Below, in pieces: positions 39,568 to 48,272 of a DNA stretch of 64,000 nt. The position numbers were made by a program, and so were the translations under genes. Below the pieces are notes generated by a model that had not been told where the DNA came from, did no database searches, and worked only from the letters and a program-made list of their open reading frames with translations. The DNA comes from Nonomuraea montanisoli (GTDB lineage Bacteria > Actinomycetota > Actinomycetes > Streptosporangiales > Streptosporangiaceae). Numbering within the stretch: the first letter of the stretch is position 1; each line of letters begins with the position of its first letter. The stretch lies in contig NZ_JABWGN010000010.1 of assembly GCF_013363975.1 (NCBI RefSeq), positions 1 to 64,000 on the forward strand. The letters are read 5' to 3'.

Positions 39568-39696
39568 CATCCGTCTCCAGGAATTGAGACAATCGCGGAT
39601 CGGCTTATCCGGATCTTCAGTCAGTAAGCTACTAAGCCCCGACATCACGCCTGTATCACCCGGTTATCCGCGCATTGACCAGAACAATGGCGATGA
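39568..39696. promoter_or_regulatory. Divergent promoter region, FabG array / flavin monooxygenase
   Basis: This 129-base region is distinctly less GC-rich than its surroundings and separates the large minus-strand array from the plus-strand monooxygenase. The related words caatcgcggat and atccgcgcattg form an imperfect inverted pair near its ends. No CCCCTA motif is present here. Confidence 0.4.
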
Positions 39697-41385
39697 ATGA
39701 CGCTGACAACCATGAAAATGATGGACGTGGACGTGTTGATTGTCGGGGGCGGCCCGGTCGGCCTCTCCACGGCCATCGAGCTGTCCCGGCACGGAATATC
39801 GACGCTGCTCGTCGAAAAACATGAGGGCACGTCAATTTTTCCGAAGGCCCGCCTCGTCACCACGAGGACGATGGAGATCTTCCGCGCCTGGGGGATCCAG
39901 GAGGAGGTGGAGCGCGCCGGCATGCCGCGCGAGGAGTTCCTCGCGGTGGGCGTCGGCAGCTCGCTGAGCGCGGACGACTTCGTCAGGTCGGCCGCCGCGC
40001 TGCGCCGGGACGCTCCCCAGAGTCCCACCTACATGTTCCTGTGCTCGCAGGACCTTTTGGAGGTCATCCTGCGCCGCCGGGCGGAGTCGCGGCCGGGCGT
40101 CGAGGTCAGGTACGGCGCCGCCATGACCGGGTTCCGGCAGACGCCGGACGGCGTCGAGGCGGTCGTGTCGGAGGCGTCCGGCGAGACGCTGGTGCGCTGC
40201 GCGTACCTGGTGGCGGCGGACGGCAGCCGCAGCGGCATCCGGGAGGAGCTGGGCATCGCCACCGAGGGCCCGCCGCCGCTCGGCCACATGATCAGCATCA
40301 TGTTCGAGGCCGACCTGGGCTTCCTGCCCCCGGACCGGCGGGCCGCGCTGTCCTTCCTCACCGACCCGCCGTGCGCGGTGGAGGCCGTCGACCACCGGCG
40401 GCGCTGGATGGTGCAGACCGGCTACGAGCCCGAGGAGGGCGGCAGCCCGGCCGACTTCACCGAGGAGGTCTGCCTGGCCGCCGTGCGCGGGGCCGTCGGC
40501 GTCCCGGACCTGCCGGTCACCATCCTCGGCGTGATGCCGTGGCTGCAGCAGGCCATGGTGGCGGCCTCGTTCCGCTCGGGGCGGGTGTTCCTGGCCGGGG
40601 ACGCCGCGCACGTGGCGACCCCGCAGGGCGGTTTCGGCATGAACTGCGGCATCCAGGACGCCCACAACCTGGCCTGGAAGCTCGCCGCCGTGCTGCGCGG
40701 CACCGCCCTGCCCGCCCTGCTCGACACGTACGAGCCCGAGCGCCGCCCGGTCGGGGCCCGCACCGTGGACGAGAGCCTGCACAACGCGTTCATCACCTTC
40801 CAGATGATGGAAGGGCGGCTGTCGATGCGGGAGGCCATCGAGCAGCAGGCGGGGCGGCGCAGCTCGGAGGGGCTGGTGCTGGGCTTCCACTACGACTCGG
40901 CGGCCGTGGTGCCGGACGGCACGCCCGCCCCGGCGCCCGAGGACCCCTACCGCACGTACGTGCCGACGGCCCGGCCGGGACACCGGGCGCCGCACGTCTG
41001 GCTGTCGGGTCCGTCCGGGCCCGTCTCGACGCTCGACCTGCTGGGGCCGGGCTTCACGCTGCTGGCCGCGTCCGGCGCCGGCTGGCCGGCCGCGGCGGAG
41101 GAGGCGTCCGCGCGCGCGGGCGTCCCGGTGGCGGCGGTGGAGATCGTCGCCACGGACGCCTCCGGCGGGGATGACTGTGCGTTCGCCTCTCCGACGTGGG
41201 CCAAGGAGTACGGCCTGGAGAGCGGCGGGGCGGTGCTGGTGCGGCCGGACGGGCACGTCGGCTGGCGTCACGCCGTCGGCCCCGCCTCCGCCGACGCCCT
41301 GTCGGCCGCCCTCACCGCCGTCCTGTCCCGCACCCCCGCCATCTCGTCCCCACTCGCACCCCCGCCGCCCCGTCCCTCGGCCTGA
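39697..41385 (+). CDS. FAD-dependent aromatic/polyketide monooxygenase (PHBH family)
   Basis: This 562-residue class A flavin monooxygenase has GGGPVGLS at the N-terminus, a DG motif in VAADGSRSG and the second FAD motif GDAAHVATPQGGFG, plus the C-terminal thioredoxin-like domain seen in PgaE- and RdmE-type hydroxylases. The start is uncertain: the ATG at 39697 or the ATG at 39712, both weakly supported by ribosome-binding sequence. It probably hydroxylates or epoxidises the polyketide. A low-complexity Pro/Ala tail ends the protein. Confidence 0.93.
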   Translation: MTLTTMKMMDVDVLIVGGGPVGLSTAIELSRHGISTLLVEKHEGTSIFPKARLVTTRTMEIFRAWGIQEEVERAGMPREEFLAVGVGSSLSADDFVRSAAALRRDAPQSPTYMFLCSQDLLEVILRRRAESRPGVEVRYGAAMTGFRQTPDGVEAVVSEASGETLVRCAYLVAADGSRSGIREELGIATEGPPPLGHMISIMFEADLGFLPPDRRAALSFLTDPPCAVEAVDHRRRWMVQTGYEPEEGGSPADFTEEVCLAAVRGAVGVPDLPVTILGVMPWLQQAMVAASFRSGRVFLAGDAAHVATPQGGFGMNCGIQDAHNLAWKLAAVLRGTALPALLDTYEPERRPVGARTVDESLHNAFITFQMMEGRLSMREAIEQQAGRRSSEGLVLGFHYDSAAVVPDGTPAPAPEDPYRTYVPTARPGHRAPHVWLSGPSGPVSTLDLLGPGFTLLAASGAGWPAAAEEASARAGVPVAAVEIVATDASGGDDCAFASPTWAKEYGLESGGAVLVRPDGHVGWRHAVGPASADALSAALTAVLSRTPAISSPLAPPPPRPSA

Positions 41386-41710
41386 CACCCCGGCCGCCAC
41401 CTCGCGATGCCCTGCTGCGGGCGCCGCACCCGCCGCCCCCTGACCGCGCCGCGCGGCCGAGCAGGCAGGTGGGCGAGCAGGCGTCGCGTGTGGCGGGCCG
41501 AGGTGGGGATATGGGGGACGTGGTGGGGCGCGAAGTGGGCGGGCCCCGTGAGGCGTGGCGGAGGATGAGACGCCGCGTGGCGGGACGTGAGCCGACCCGG
41601 GGGCACGTGGACGTGCGACGTGGCGAGACGTGACGCCCGGTGGGACGTGACGCGTGGCAGGGGCGCGCCCCGTCACGAGACGGCGGCGCACCCCTCTGCC
41701 TCGTGCGATC
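41386..41710. other. Convergent intergenic region, no gene seen
   Basis: The 325 bases between two convergent genes carry no convincing coding sequence. The second half contains many near-copies of gacgtg or ggacgtg (from about 41515 to 41655), giving a degenerate short repeat. I found no strong hairpin terminator. Confidence 0.55.
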
Positions 41711-43213
41711 TCAGCCGTACCCGCTGCGGGCAGGGCGGCGGGACTGGAGACGGGCCGCGCCGAGCCGCAGCGACAGGGGGCTCCCGCAGGAGGTCGCCAC
41801 CAGGTCGGACACCGCCTGCGCCCCGACCGCCGTGTCCACCAGCAGGTCGGCCAGCTCCCGCGCCTCGGCCTCCGGCAGGGGCCGCAGGAACTCCCGGTGC
41901 GCACCCTGCCGGGCGACCAGGTCGTCGAGCGGGTCCGTGCTGGTGATGACCACCCGGCAGCCGGCGCCTCCGGGCAGCAGCGCCCGCGCCTGGTCGCCGT
42001 CGCGGACGCCGTCCAGGACCACGAGCAGCCGCCGCCGGGCCGTGCAGCTCCGGTAGAGCGCGAGCTTCTCGGCGCGCCCGGCCGGGATGTCGGCCGCGGC
42101 CACGCCGAGCGCGCGCAGGAAGCGGTCCAGCACCGCGTCCAGCCCGCCGCCGTCGCCTCGGTCGCCGCCCGCCCCGGCGGCCCCTCGGCCACCGCCGTCC
42201 GCCGCGGTCAGCTCGGCCATGTCGGCGTAGAGCTGCCCGTCGGGGAACCAGTCGATCCGGCTGTGCGCCCAGCGCAGCGCCAGCGTGCTCTTGCCCACGC
42301 CGGCCGGCCCGCTCAGGACCGTCACCCCCGGGACGGCGACCTCCGGGTCGGGCCGCAGGGCGGCGTTCATCGCCTCCAGCTCCTCCTCGCGCCCCACGAA
42401 CGGCAGCACCTGCGGCGGGAGCTGGCACGGCACGACCTGCCCGGGCACGGTCCGGTGCGCGGGGGGCCGCATCAGCGCGGACTCGTCCCGCAGGATCTGC
42501 TCGTGCAGCCGCCGCAGCGCCGGGCCCGGCTCCAGGCCGATCTGGTCCAGCAGGTAGCGGCGGGTCTCCTGGTAGGTGCGCAGCGCCTCGGCGCGGCGGC
42601 CGGCCCGGTACTGGGCCAGCATGAGCTGGGCGCGCACGCGTTCGCGGAACGGCGACTCGGCGACCAGGGCCAGCAGCTCGGGGATCACCTGGTGGTGCCG
42701 GCCGAGCTCGATCTCCAGCTCCAGGCACGTCTCCAGGGCCTCCAGCCGCGACTCGGCCATCCTGGCCACGTCGTAGCGCAGCCCCCGGATGTCCTCGAAC
42801 GGGTTGCCCTGCCACAGCGCGAGCGCCTCGCGCAGCACCTGGACGGCCTGCTCGCGCAGCCCGGAGGCGGCGTGGCCGCGCGCCTGCGCCACCAGCGCCT
42901 TGAACCTGACCCAGTCGATGCTGTCCGGGGCGGCCCGCAGCAGGTAGCCGGGGCTGGAGGTCTCGATCACCCCGGCGCCGAGGGTGCGACGCAGCCGGGA
43001 GACGCAGATGGCGACCTGCCGCCAGGCGCTGCGCGGCGCCGACCCGGCCCAGACCGCCTCGATCAGGCGCTCGACGCTCATCACCCGGTTGGCGTTGAGC
43101 AGCAGGCAGGCCAGGATGGCCAGCTCCCGGTGGGCGCTCATGGGCAGCTCGGCGCCCTCCTTGAGCACCGTGAGCGGCCCCAGCACCCGGAACTCGAACG
43201 ACGGCGCGCCCAT
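41711..43213 (-). CDS. SARP-family regulator with NB-ARC ATPase, no TPR part
   Basis: This 500-residue protein starts with an OmpR-like winged helix (FRVLGPLTVL through RLIEAVW), followed by a BTAD domain (about 100-240) and an ATPase with Walker A GPAGVGKST and Walker B VVLDGV. AfsR/AfsS-type large SARPs continue with a TPR sensor of several hundred residues; here the protein ends in an Arg-rich tail soon after the ATPase. A Gly/Asp/Ala-rich insertion sits inside the ATPase. The ATG at 43213 overlaps the stop of the glycosyltransferase gene by one base. It is likely a pathway-specific activator. Confidence 0.92.
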   Translation of the reverse strand: MGAPSFEFRVLGPLTVLKEGAELPMSAHRELAILACLLLNANRVMSVERLIEAVWAGSAPRSAWRQVAICVSRLRRTLGAGVIETSSPGYLLRAAPDSIDWVRFKALVAQARGHAASGLREQAVQVLREALALWQGNPFEDIRGLRYDVARMAESRLEALETCLELEIELGRHHQVIPELLALVAESPFRERVRAQLMLAQYRAGRRAEALRTYQETRRYLLDQIGLEPGPALRRLHEQILRDESALMRPPAHRTVPGQVVPCQLPPQVLPFVGREEELEAMNAALRPDPEVAVPGVTVLSGPAGVGKSTLALRWAHSRIDWFPDGQLYADMAELTAADGGGRGAAGAGGDRGDGGGLDAVLDRFLRALGVAAADIPAGRAEKLALYRSCTARRRLLVVLDGVRDGDQARALLPGGAGCRVVITSTDPLDDLVARQGAHREFLRPLPEAEARELADLLVDTAVGAQAVSDLVATSCGSPLSLRLGAARLQSRRPARSGYG

Positions 43214-44418
43214 CAGGCCATCACCTCCGTCAGGCGGCCTTCGAGCAGGTCGGCGGCCCGCGTGGTGCCGCCCGCCCGCCGGATGTCGCCGCGTATGGCC
43301 TGGGCCCGGCGCCGTACGCGTTCGTCGCCCGCGACGGCGAGGACCGCCTCGACGAGCCGCTCGGGAGTGAGCGCCTCGGGGTCGAGGGCCCGGCCGACGC
43401 CCAGCTCCTCGACGCGGCGCGCGGCCACCCGGTCGATCGGGGTGGCCGGGACGACCACCATGGGGCAGCCCCAGTACAGGGCCTCCATGGCGGTGCCCAG
43501 GCCGCCGTGGGTGACCGCGACCGTGGCGTGCCGCAGCACGCTCACGTGCGACACCCAGCGGCGCACCTCCATCGTGGGCGGCAGCGGCCCCAGGTAGCCG
43601 GGGTCCATGCCCGGGGGCAGGGTGACGACGCCGCGCCAGGGCAGCTCGGCGAACGCCCGCACGCAGGTGCGGAACAGCTCGGGCCGGCCCGCCGCGACCG
43701 TGCCGAAGGTCAGCAGCGCGATCGGCAGCCCGTCGTCCGGCGGCTCCCAGCCGGACAGGAAGCCCCGCTCCCCCAGACAGGGCCCGACGAACGCGAACCG
43801 CTCGTCGAAGGTGTCGCCGGCCGGCTGGAACGAGCGCGGCAGACTGACCAGGTTGGAGTCCTGGACCTCCCACCACAGCTCGGCGGGGTCGGCCTCGACG
43901 CCGTGGCCGGCGGCCAGGGCGCGGGTCCTGGCCAGCATGTCGTCCACCCAGGCGGGCATGCCGGGGTCGGCGTCGCGACCGGCGTAGACGGACCCGAGGA
44001 AGGAGTACTGCTCGTTGGAGGCGAAGATCGGGATGAGCTGCGTGGCCGGCACCCCGAGCTTGCGGGCCAGCACGCGCCCGGCGTGCAGCACCGTCAGGTC
44101 GTAGACGACCAGGTCGGGGCGCAGGTCCGGGTGGTCGGCGAGGTACTGGTCGGCCGCGTCGAGCATCGCGCGGCTCTCGTCGAGGAACAGGGAGACGAGG
44201 GCCAGCGGGTCGCTCTCCAGCGCCCGCAGGTCGGCCCCCGCGTAGAGCGAGTCATAGCAGAGCAGGCCGGCGCCCGTCTCCTCCACCAGCGGCGCCATGC
44301 CGCCCCCCGTGAGGTACGTGACCCTGTGCCCTCTGCGAACCAATTCGGCGACCACGGCGAGGCTCGGAATGACATGACCGTGGTCGGGCTGACACATGAA
44401 GAGATAATGCCGTGTCAT
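43213..44418 (-). CDS. MGT-family glycosyltransferase
   Basis: This 401-residue GT-B enzyme of family GT1 transfers an activated deoxysugar to an aglycone. The N-terminal acceptor domain starts with PDHGHVIPSL and the C-terminal donor domain has the GT1 signature THGGLGTAMEALYWGCPMVVVP. It resembles macrolide-type transferases. It is the only glycosyltransferase in the window, so it is the likely user of the sugar made by the genes at 44.6-52.5 kb. It is translated with the SARP gene and transcribed divergently from the aminotransferase gene. Confidence 0.94.
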   Translation of the reverse strand: MTRHYLFMCQPDHGHVIPSLAVVAELVRRGHRVTYLTGGGMAPLVEETGAGLLCYDSLYAGADLRALESDPLALVSLFLDESRAMLDAADQYLADHPDLRPDLVVYDLTVLHAGRVLARKLGVPATQLIPIFASNEQYSFLGSVYAGRDADPGMPAWVDDMLARTRALAAGHGVEADPAELWWEVQDSNLVSLPRSFQPAGDTFDERFAFVGPCLGERGFLSGWEPPDDGLPIALLTFGTVAAGRPELFRTCVRAFAELPWRGVVTLPPGMDPGYLGPLPPTMEVRRWVSHVSVLRHATVAVTHGGLGTAMEALYWGCPMVVVPATPIDRVAARRVEELGVGRALDPEALTPERLVEAVLAVAGDERVRRRAQAIRGDIRRAGGTTRAADLLEGRLTEVMA

Positions 44419-44492
44419 GTGAATTCTCTCGGCTTGGTGCGCGTGAGGTCTTTCTCCTTCGCAAAACTAAATGACCCCCGGCGAGCCGCGTC

Positions 44493-44533
44493 ACCCCTAG
44501 CCGCCCCCTCATCCGCACCCCTTTTCTAGGGGT
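44493..44533. promoter_or_regulatory. Inverted CCCCTAG / CTAGGGG pair in a divergent promoter
   Basis: acccctag at 44493-44500 is matched by its exact complement ctaggggt at 44526-44533, in the 173-base gap between the glycosyltransferase and aminotransferase genes. The arms are 25 bases apart. Related CCCCTA words recur in other intergenic regions, so this is a candidate regulator site. Confidence 0.55.
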
Positions 44534-44591
44534 TCCTCCGCCCCGGAGGGCGCTGTTTATCCTGGGCCCGACCCCGGGAGAAGGAGAGTCG

Positions 44592-45698
44592 ATGCCCACG
44601 CGCGTCTGGGATTATCTGCCGGAATACGCCGCCGAACGTGACGACATCATGGACGCGGTCGAGACCGTGTTCCGCTCGGGCCGGCTCGTCCTCGGCGAGA
44701 GCGTGCGCCGCTTCGAGGAGGAGTTCGCCGCCCGCCACGGCGTGCGCCACTGCGTCGGGGTGGACAACGGCACCAACGCCGTCAAGCTGGGCCTGCAGGC
44801 GCTCGGGGTGGGGCCCGGCGACGAGGTGGTGACGGTGTCCAACACGGCGGCGCCGACCGTGGTCGCCATCGACGCCGTGGGCGCGACGCCGGTGTTCGTG
44901 GACGTCGATCCGGCCACGTACCTGATGGACGTGGCGGCCGTGGAGGCCGCCGTCACGCCGCGCACCCGCTGCCTGCTGCCGGTCCACCTGTACGGCCAGT
45001 GCGTGGACATGGCCCCGCTGGAACGGCTGGCGCAGGAGCGCGGCCTGGCGATCCTGGAGGACTGCGCGCAGGCGCACGGCGCGCTGCACCACGGCCGGCC
45101 CGCCGGGTCGATGGGCCGGGCGGCGGCCTTCTCCTTCTACCCGACGAAGGTGCTCGGCGCGTACGGCGACGGCGGCGCGACGATCACCTCGGACGACGAG
45201 GTGGAGGCGAACCTGCGGCGGCTGCGCTACTACGGCATGGAGCGCACCTACTACGTCGTGGAGACCCCCGGCCACAACGCGCGGCTGGACGAGGTGCAGG
45301 CGGAGATCCTGCGCCGCAAGTTGACCCGCCTCGACCGCTACGTCGAGGACCGCCGGGCCGTGGCCGCCCGCTACGCGGAGGGCCTGGCCGGCACCGGGCT
45401 CGTGCTCCCGGCCACCGCCGCGGGCAACACGCACGTCTACTACGTGTACGTGGTCCGCCACCCGCGCCGCGACGAGATCATCGAGGCGCTCCAGGCGTAT
45501 GACATCCACCTCAACATCAGCTATCCGTGGCCGGTGCACACCATGTCGGGCTTCGCCCACCTCGGCTACGGCCGGGGCAGCCTGCCGGTGACCGAGGAGC
45601 TGGCCGGGCAGATCTTCTCGCTGCCGATGTACCCGTCGCTGCCGCGGGGCGTCCAGGACAAGGTCATCGACGCCCTGCGCGAGGTCCTGCGCCACTGA
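44592..45698 (+). CDS. DegT/DnrJ/EryC1-family NDP-sugar aminotransferase
   Basis: This 368-residue PLP enzyme converts a keto-sugar nucleotide to an aminosugar. It has the DegT pattern of [13 protein letters not shown], the EDCAQAHG segment and the PLP Lys K186 in [15 protein letters not shown]. EvaB-like members aminate C-3 of dTDP-sugars after a 2,3-dehydratase and before C-methylation. The co-occurring dehydratase and methyltransferase support C-3 here. GAAGGAGAG precedes the ATG at 44592. Confidence 0.94.
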   Translation: MPTRVWDYLPEYAAERDDIMDAVETVFRSGRLVLGESVRRFEEEFAARHGVRHCVGVDNGTNAVKLGLQALGVGPGDEVVTVSNTAAPTVVAIDAVGATPVFVDVDPATYLMDVAAVEAAVTPRTRCLLPVHLYGQCVDMAPLERLAQERGLAILEDCAQAHGALHHGRPAGSMGRAAAFSFYPTKVLGAYGDGGATITSDDEVEANLRRLRYYGMERTYYVVETPGHNARLDEVQAEILRRKLTRLDRYVEDRRAVAARYAEGLAGTGLVLPATAAGNTHVYYVYVVRHPRRDEIIEALQAYDIHLNISYPWPVHTMSGFAHLGYGRGSLPVTEELAGQIFSLPMYPSLPRGVQDKVIDALREVLRH

Positions 45699-45713
45699 CG
45701 CCACCCGGCCCGC

Positions 45714-46313
45714 TCAGCGGGTGTATTCCGGCAGCAGCCCCCGCGCCGCCGCCTCGGCGAGCGTGGGGGCCTGCCTGTCCCGCTCCGACAGCACCGGCGG
45801 CCCGAACCCGGCCGGCAGCCGCAGCCCGAGCTCCTCGTCGAACACCGACAGGGTCAGCTCGTGCTCCTTGCGGTACTCGCGCGACAGCAGGTAGCAGACC
45901 ACCGAGCCGTCCTCCAGGGCCGCGAACGCGTGGCCCACCCCGGGCGGGACGTAGACGGCGCGGGCGGTGTCGGCGGCCAGCTCGACCGCCTCCCACCGGG
46001 CGAACGTGGGCGAGCCGACGCGCAGGTCCACGACCATGTCGAGGACCCGGCCCGCCGGGCAGTGGACGTACTTGGCGGTGCCGGGCGGCACCAGCGTGTA
46101 GTGCACGCCCCGCACGACGCCGCGCCGCGACACGTTGCGGCTGACCTGCGCGACGGGGAAGAGCGGGCGGCCGACGGCGGCGGCGAAGACGTGCTCCTGG
46201 TACGGCGAGGCGAAGTCGCCCCGCTCGTCGTGGAACACCTCGGGGGCGAACTCGACCGCCCCCTCCACCGCCAGCCGCCGATGCCTCATGGCCGGGCTCG
46301 TCAGGTTCCTCAT
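45714..46313 (-). CDS. dTDP-4-keto-6-deoxyhexose 3,5- or 5-epimerase
   Basis: This 199-residue cupin of the RmlC family has the catalytic His H71 in RGVHYT and the VPPGVGHAF segment. Epimerisation at C-5 would give an L-sugar. The ATG at 46313 overlaps the methyltransferase stop; a downstream ATG at 46289 is possible. In vancosamine pathways this step (EvaD) follows amination and C-methylation. Confidence 0.93.
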   Translation of the reverse strand: MRNLTSPAMRHRRLAVEGAVEFAPEVFHDERGDFASPYQEHVFAAAVGRPLFPVAQVSRNVSRRGVVRGVHYTLVPPGTAKYVHCPAGRVLDMVVDLRVGSPTFARWEAVELAADTARAVYVPPGVGHAFAALEDGSVVCYLLSREYRKEHELTLSVFDEELGLRLPAGFGPPVLSERDRQAPTLAEAAARGLLPEYTR

Positions 46314-47533
46314 CGGTCCCGGACCAGCCGGACCTCGGGCACGTAGAGGATCCAGGCGCCGCCCGCCTCACGGAACGCCTCCTCCTTGGCCATGATCTCG
46401 TCGGCGTGGTTCCAGGCGAACAGCAGCGCGTAGTCGGGGTAGGGATCGGCGAACGCCTCGGGGCCGCGCACGGGGATGTGCGAGCCGGGCGTGAGCCGGC
46501 CCTGCTTGGCGGGGGTGGTGTCGGACACGAACGAGACGAGGTCGGGGCCGATGCCGCAGTAGTTGAGCACGGTGGCGCTCTTGGCCGTGGCGCCGTAGCC
46601 GTACACGCGGGCGCCTTCGTCGCGCAGGCGGGTGAGCAGCGCCACCAGCTCGTCGCGGCCGCGCGCCACGCGCTCGGCGAAGGCCCGCAGCGTGGCCAGG
46701 TCGCTGATCCCGGCGGCGTCCTCGGCGGCGAGCAGTTCGGCCACGGCGGGGGCGGGCGTCCGCTCCCCCTGCCGGGCGAGGGTGTAGCGGACCTCGCCGC
46801 CGTGGACGGGCAGCCGCTCGACGTCGACCAGCTCGAACCCGTGCCGCCGGGCCATGCCGCGCACCGAGCGGGCGGAGAAGAAGTAGAAGTGCTCGTCGTA
46901 GATCTGGTCGTAGGAGGCGCGCTCGACGATGTCGCCGAGGTAGGGGTCCTCGAAGACGAACACGCCGCCGGGACGCAGCAGCGCGGCGACCCCGCTGAGG
47001 ATGGAGTCCATGTACGGGATGTGACAGAGGGTGTTGGCCGCGTAGACGACGTCGGCGGGCCCGTCCTCGTCCCGGATGGCGGCGGCCGTGGTGGCCTCGA
47101 AGAAGTCCTTGCGCACCCGCACGCCCTTGGCGGCGGCGAGGTCGGCGACGCCGCCCGACGGCTCGACGCCGAGGTGCCGCACCCCGGCCTCGGCCACGCG
47201 CTGGAGCATGGTGCCGTCGTTGCAGCCGAGTTCGACGACGAACGGGTCGTCGCCGGCCAGCTCGGTGGCGAGGAAGCGCTCGGCGAGGCTCCAGAAGTGC
47301 TCGCGCATCACGGCCGAGCCGGACGACAGGTAGGGGTAGCCCTCGTGGAACATGCGCTCGCGGGGCACCTCTTCGAGGAGCTGCACCATGGAGCAGCTCT
47401 CGCAGACGCCCACGGCCAGGCGGAAGAAGTACTCCTCCGCCGGGTCACCGGGGGTGACGAAGGCGTCCGAGACCGGCTGGCTCCCGAAGTCGGCGAACTG
47501 GTGGAGACGGCCCGAACAGATCCGGCACGCCAT
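46310..47533 (-). CDS. NDP-hexose C-3 methyltransferase
   Basis: This 407-residue SAM-dependent methyltransferase belongs to the EvaC/TylC3 sugar C-methyltransferase family. It has the N-terminal zinc site (CRICSG, later CESCSM), the SAM loop ELGCNDGTML and the C-terminal GYGATAKSATVLN domain. GAGGAGG precedes the ATG at 47533. Together with the aminotransferase it implies a 3-amino-3-C-methyl sugar, or a 3-C-methyl sugar if the substrates differ. Confidence 0.94.
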   Translation of the reverse strand: MACRICSGRLHQFADFGSQPVSDAFVTPGDPAEEYFFRLAVGVCESCSMVQLLEEVPRERMFHEGYPYLSSGSAVMREHFWSLAERFLATELAGDDPFVVELGCNDGTMLQRVAEAGVRHLGVEPSGGVADLAAAKGVRVRKDFFEATTAAAIRDEDGPADVVYAANTLCHIPYMDSILSGVAALLRPGGVFVFEDPYLGDIVERASYDQIYDEHFYFFSARSVRGMARRHGFELVDVERLPVHGGEVRYTLARQGERTPAPAVAELLAAEDAAGISDLATLRAFAERVARGRDELVALLTRLRDEGARVYGYGATAKSATVLNYCGIGPDLVSFVSDTTPAKQGRLTPGSHIPVRGPEAFADPYPDYALLFAWNHADEIMAKEEAFREAGGAWILYVPEVRLVRDR

Positions 47534-47559
47534 GCGTTCCTCCTCAGCTTGCGGCCGGC

Positions 47560-48156
47560 TCAGGTGACCGGCCGGCGGTACCTCACCCAGACGTCTCCGG
47601 TCTGCACGTAGCCCGTGAGCCGTACGGTGACGCCGTCCGGCGCGAGCGGCGCCGGGGGACGGTTGTGGACGGCGCCCATCCACCGGCGGACGACCTGCTC
47701 GTCACGGACCTGCCAGCCCCGCGGGACCGCGACCACGATGTCGCCGAACCAGGAGGTGATCTCCACGTCGAGATGGACCTCGCGGTGCGGGCAGTCGGCG
47801 AGGGTGAAGTCGATCCGCACCGTGCCCCACCTGCCCGCCTTCGCGCTGATGTGCCGGGGCACCGCCCAGCGGCCCACCTGCGCGACCTTGCCGCTGCCCG
47901 TGTGGAGCTGGAGCTCGGCGGGCCCGGGTAAGCCCTGGACGGGGGCCGCGGTGAGGACCGCGGGCAGCGATCCGTCCCTCGGCAGGTCGGCCACGACCTC
48001 GTCGAGCTCGCCGAGTGTGCGCGCCCGGTAGGTCAGGTCGATCCGCTCGTTCAGCTCGTCCAGCGTGATCCGTCCCTCGCTCACCGCCACCCGCAGCGCC
48101 TCCGCCACGCGTTCGCGGTCCTGGTCACTGGCTCGCACGTCCCGATGATCGGTCAT
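47560..48156 (-). CDS. DUF1707-domain protein
   Basis: The first 60 residues of this 198-residue protein match DUF1707 (VRASDQDRERVAEALR and EGRITLDELNERI), a short helical domain common in actinobacteria and often attached to membrane or HTH partners. The rest is a beta-rich domain (about 85-190) with a membrane-like hydrophobic strand but no clear transmembrane helix. GGGTGG lies five bases before the ATG at 48156. Its stop is 26 bases before the methyltransferase start, so it heads that small sugar operon. A function cannot be given. Confidence 0.85.
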   Translation of the reverse strand: MTDHRDVRASDQDRERVAEALRVAVSEGRITLDELNERIDLTYRARTLGELDEVVADLPRDGSLPAVLTAAPVQGLPGPAELQLHTGSGKVAQVGRWAVPRHISAKAGRWGTVRIDFTLADCPHREVHLDVEITSWFGDIVVAVPRGWQVRDEQVVRRWMGAVHNRPPAPLAPDGVTVRLTGYVQTGDVWVRYRRPVT

Positions 48157-48198
48157 GGCGTCCACCCTAGAAGGCTACGAAGGGCCCGCCCACCGCAG

Positions 48199-48210
48199 AA
48201 CCCCTATCCT
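48199..48210. promoter_or_regulatory. AACCCCTATC motif upstream of sugar dehydratase
   Basis: aacccctatcct lies in the divergent gap between the DUF1707 and dehydratase genes, and an accctag lies at 48164-48170. It resembles the CCCCTA sites found at other promoters in the window. Confidence 0.4.
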
Positions 48211-48272
48211 GCCGGGCTTCCCGGGCCCGGCGGGCGGCTGGGGTGGCGGGCGGGGCGGCCAGGGGTTGAGGG

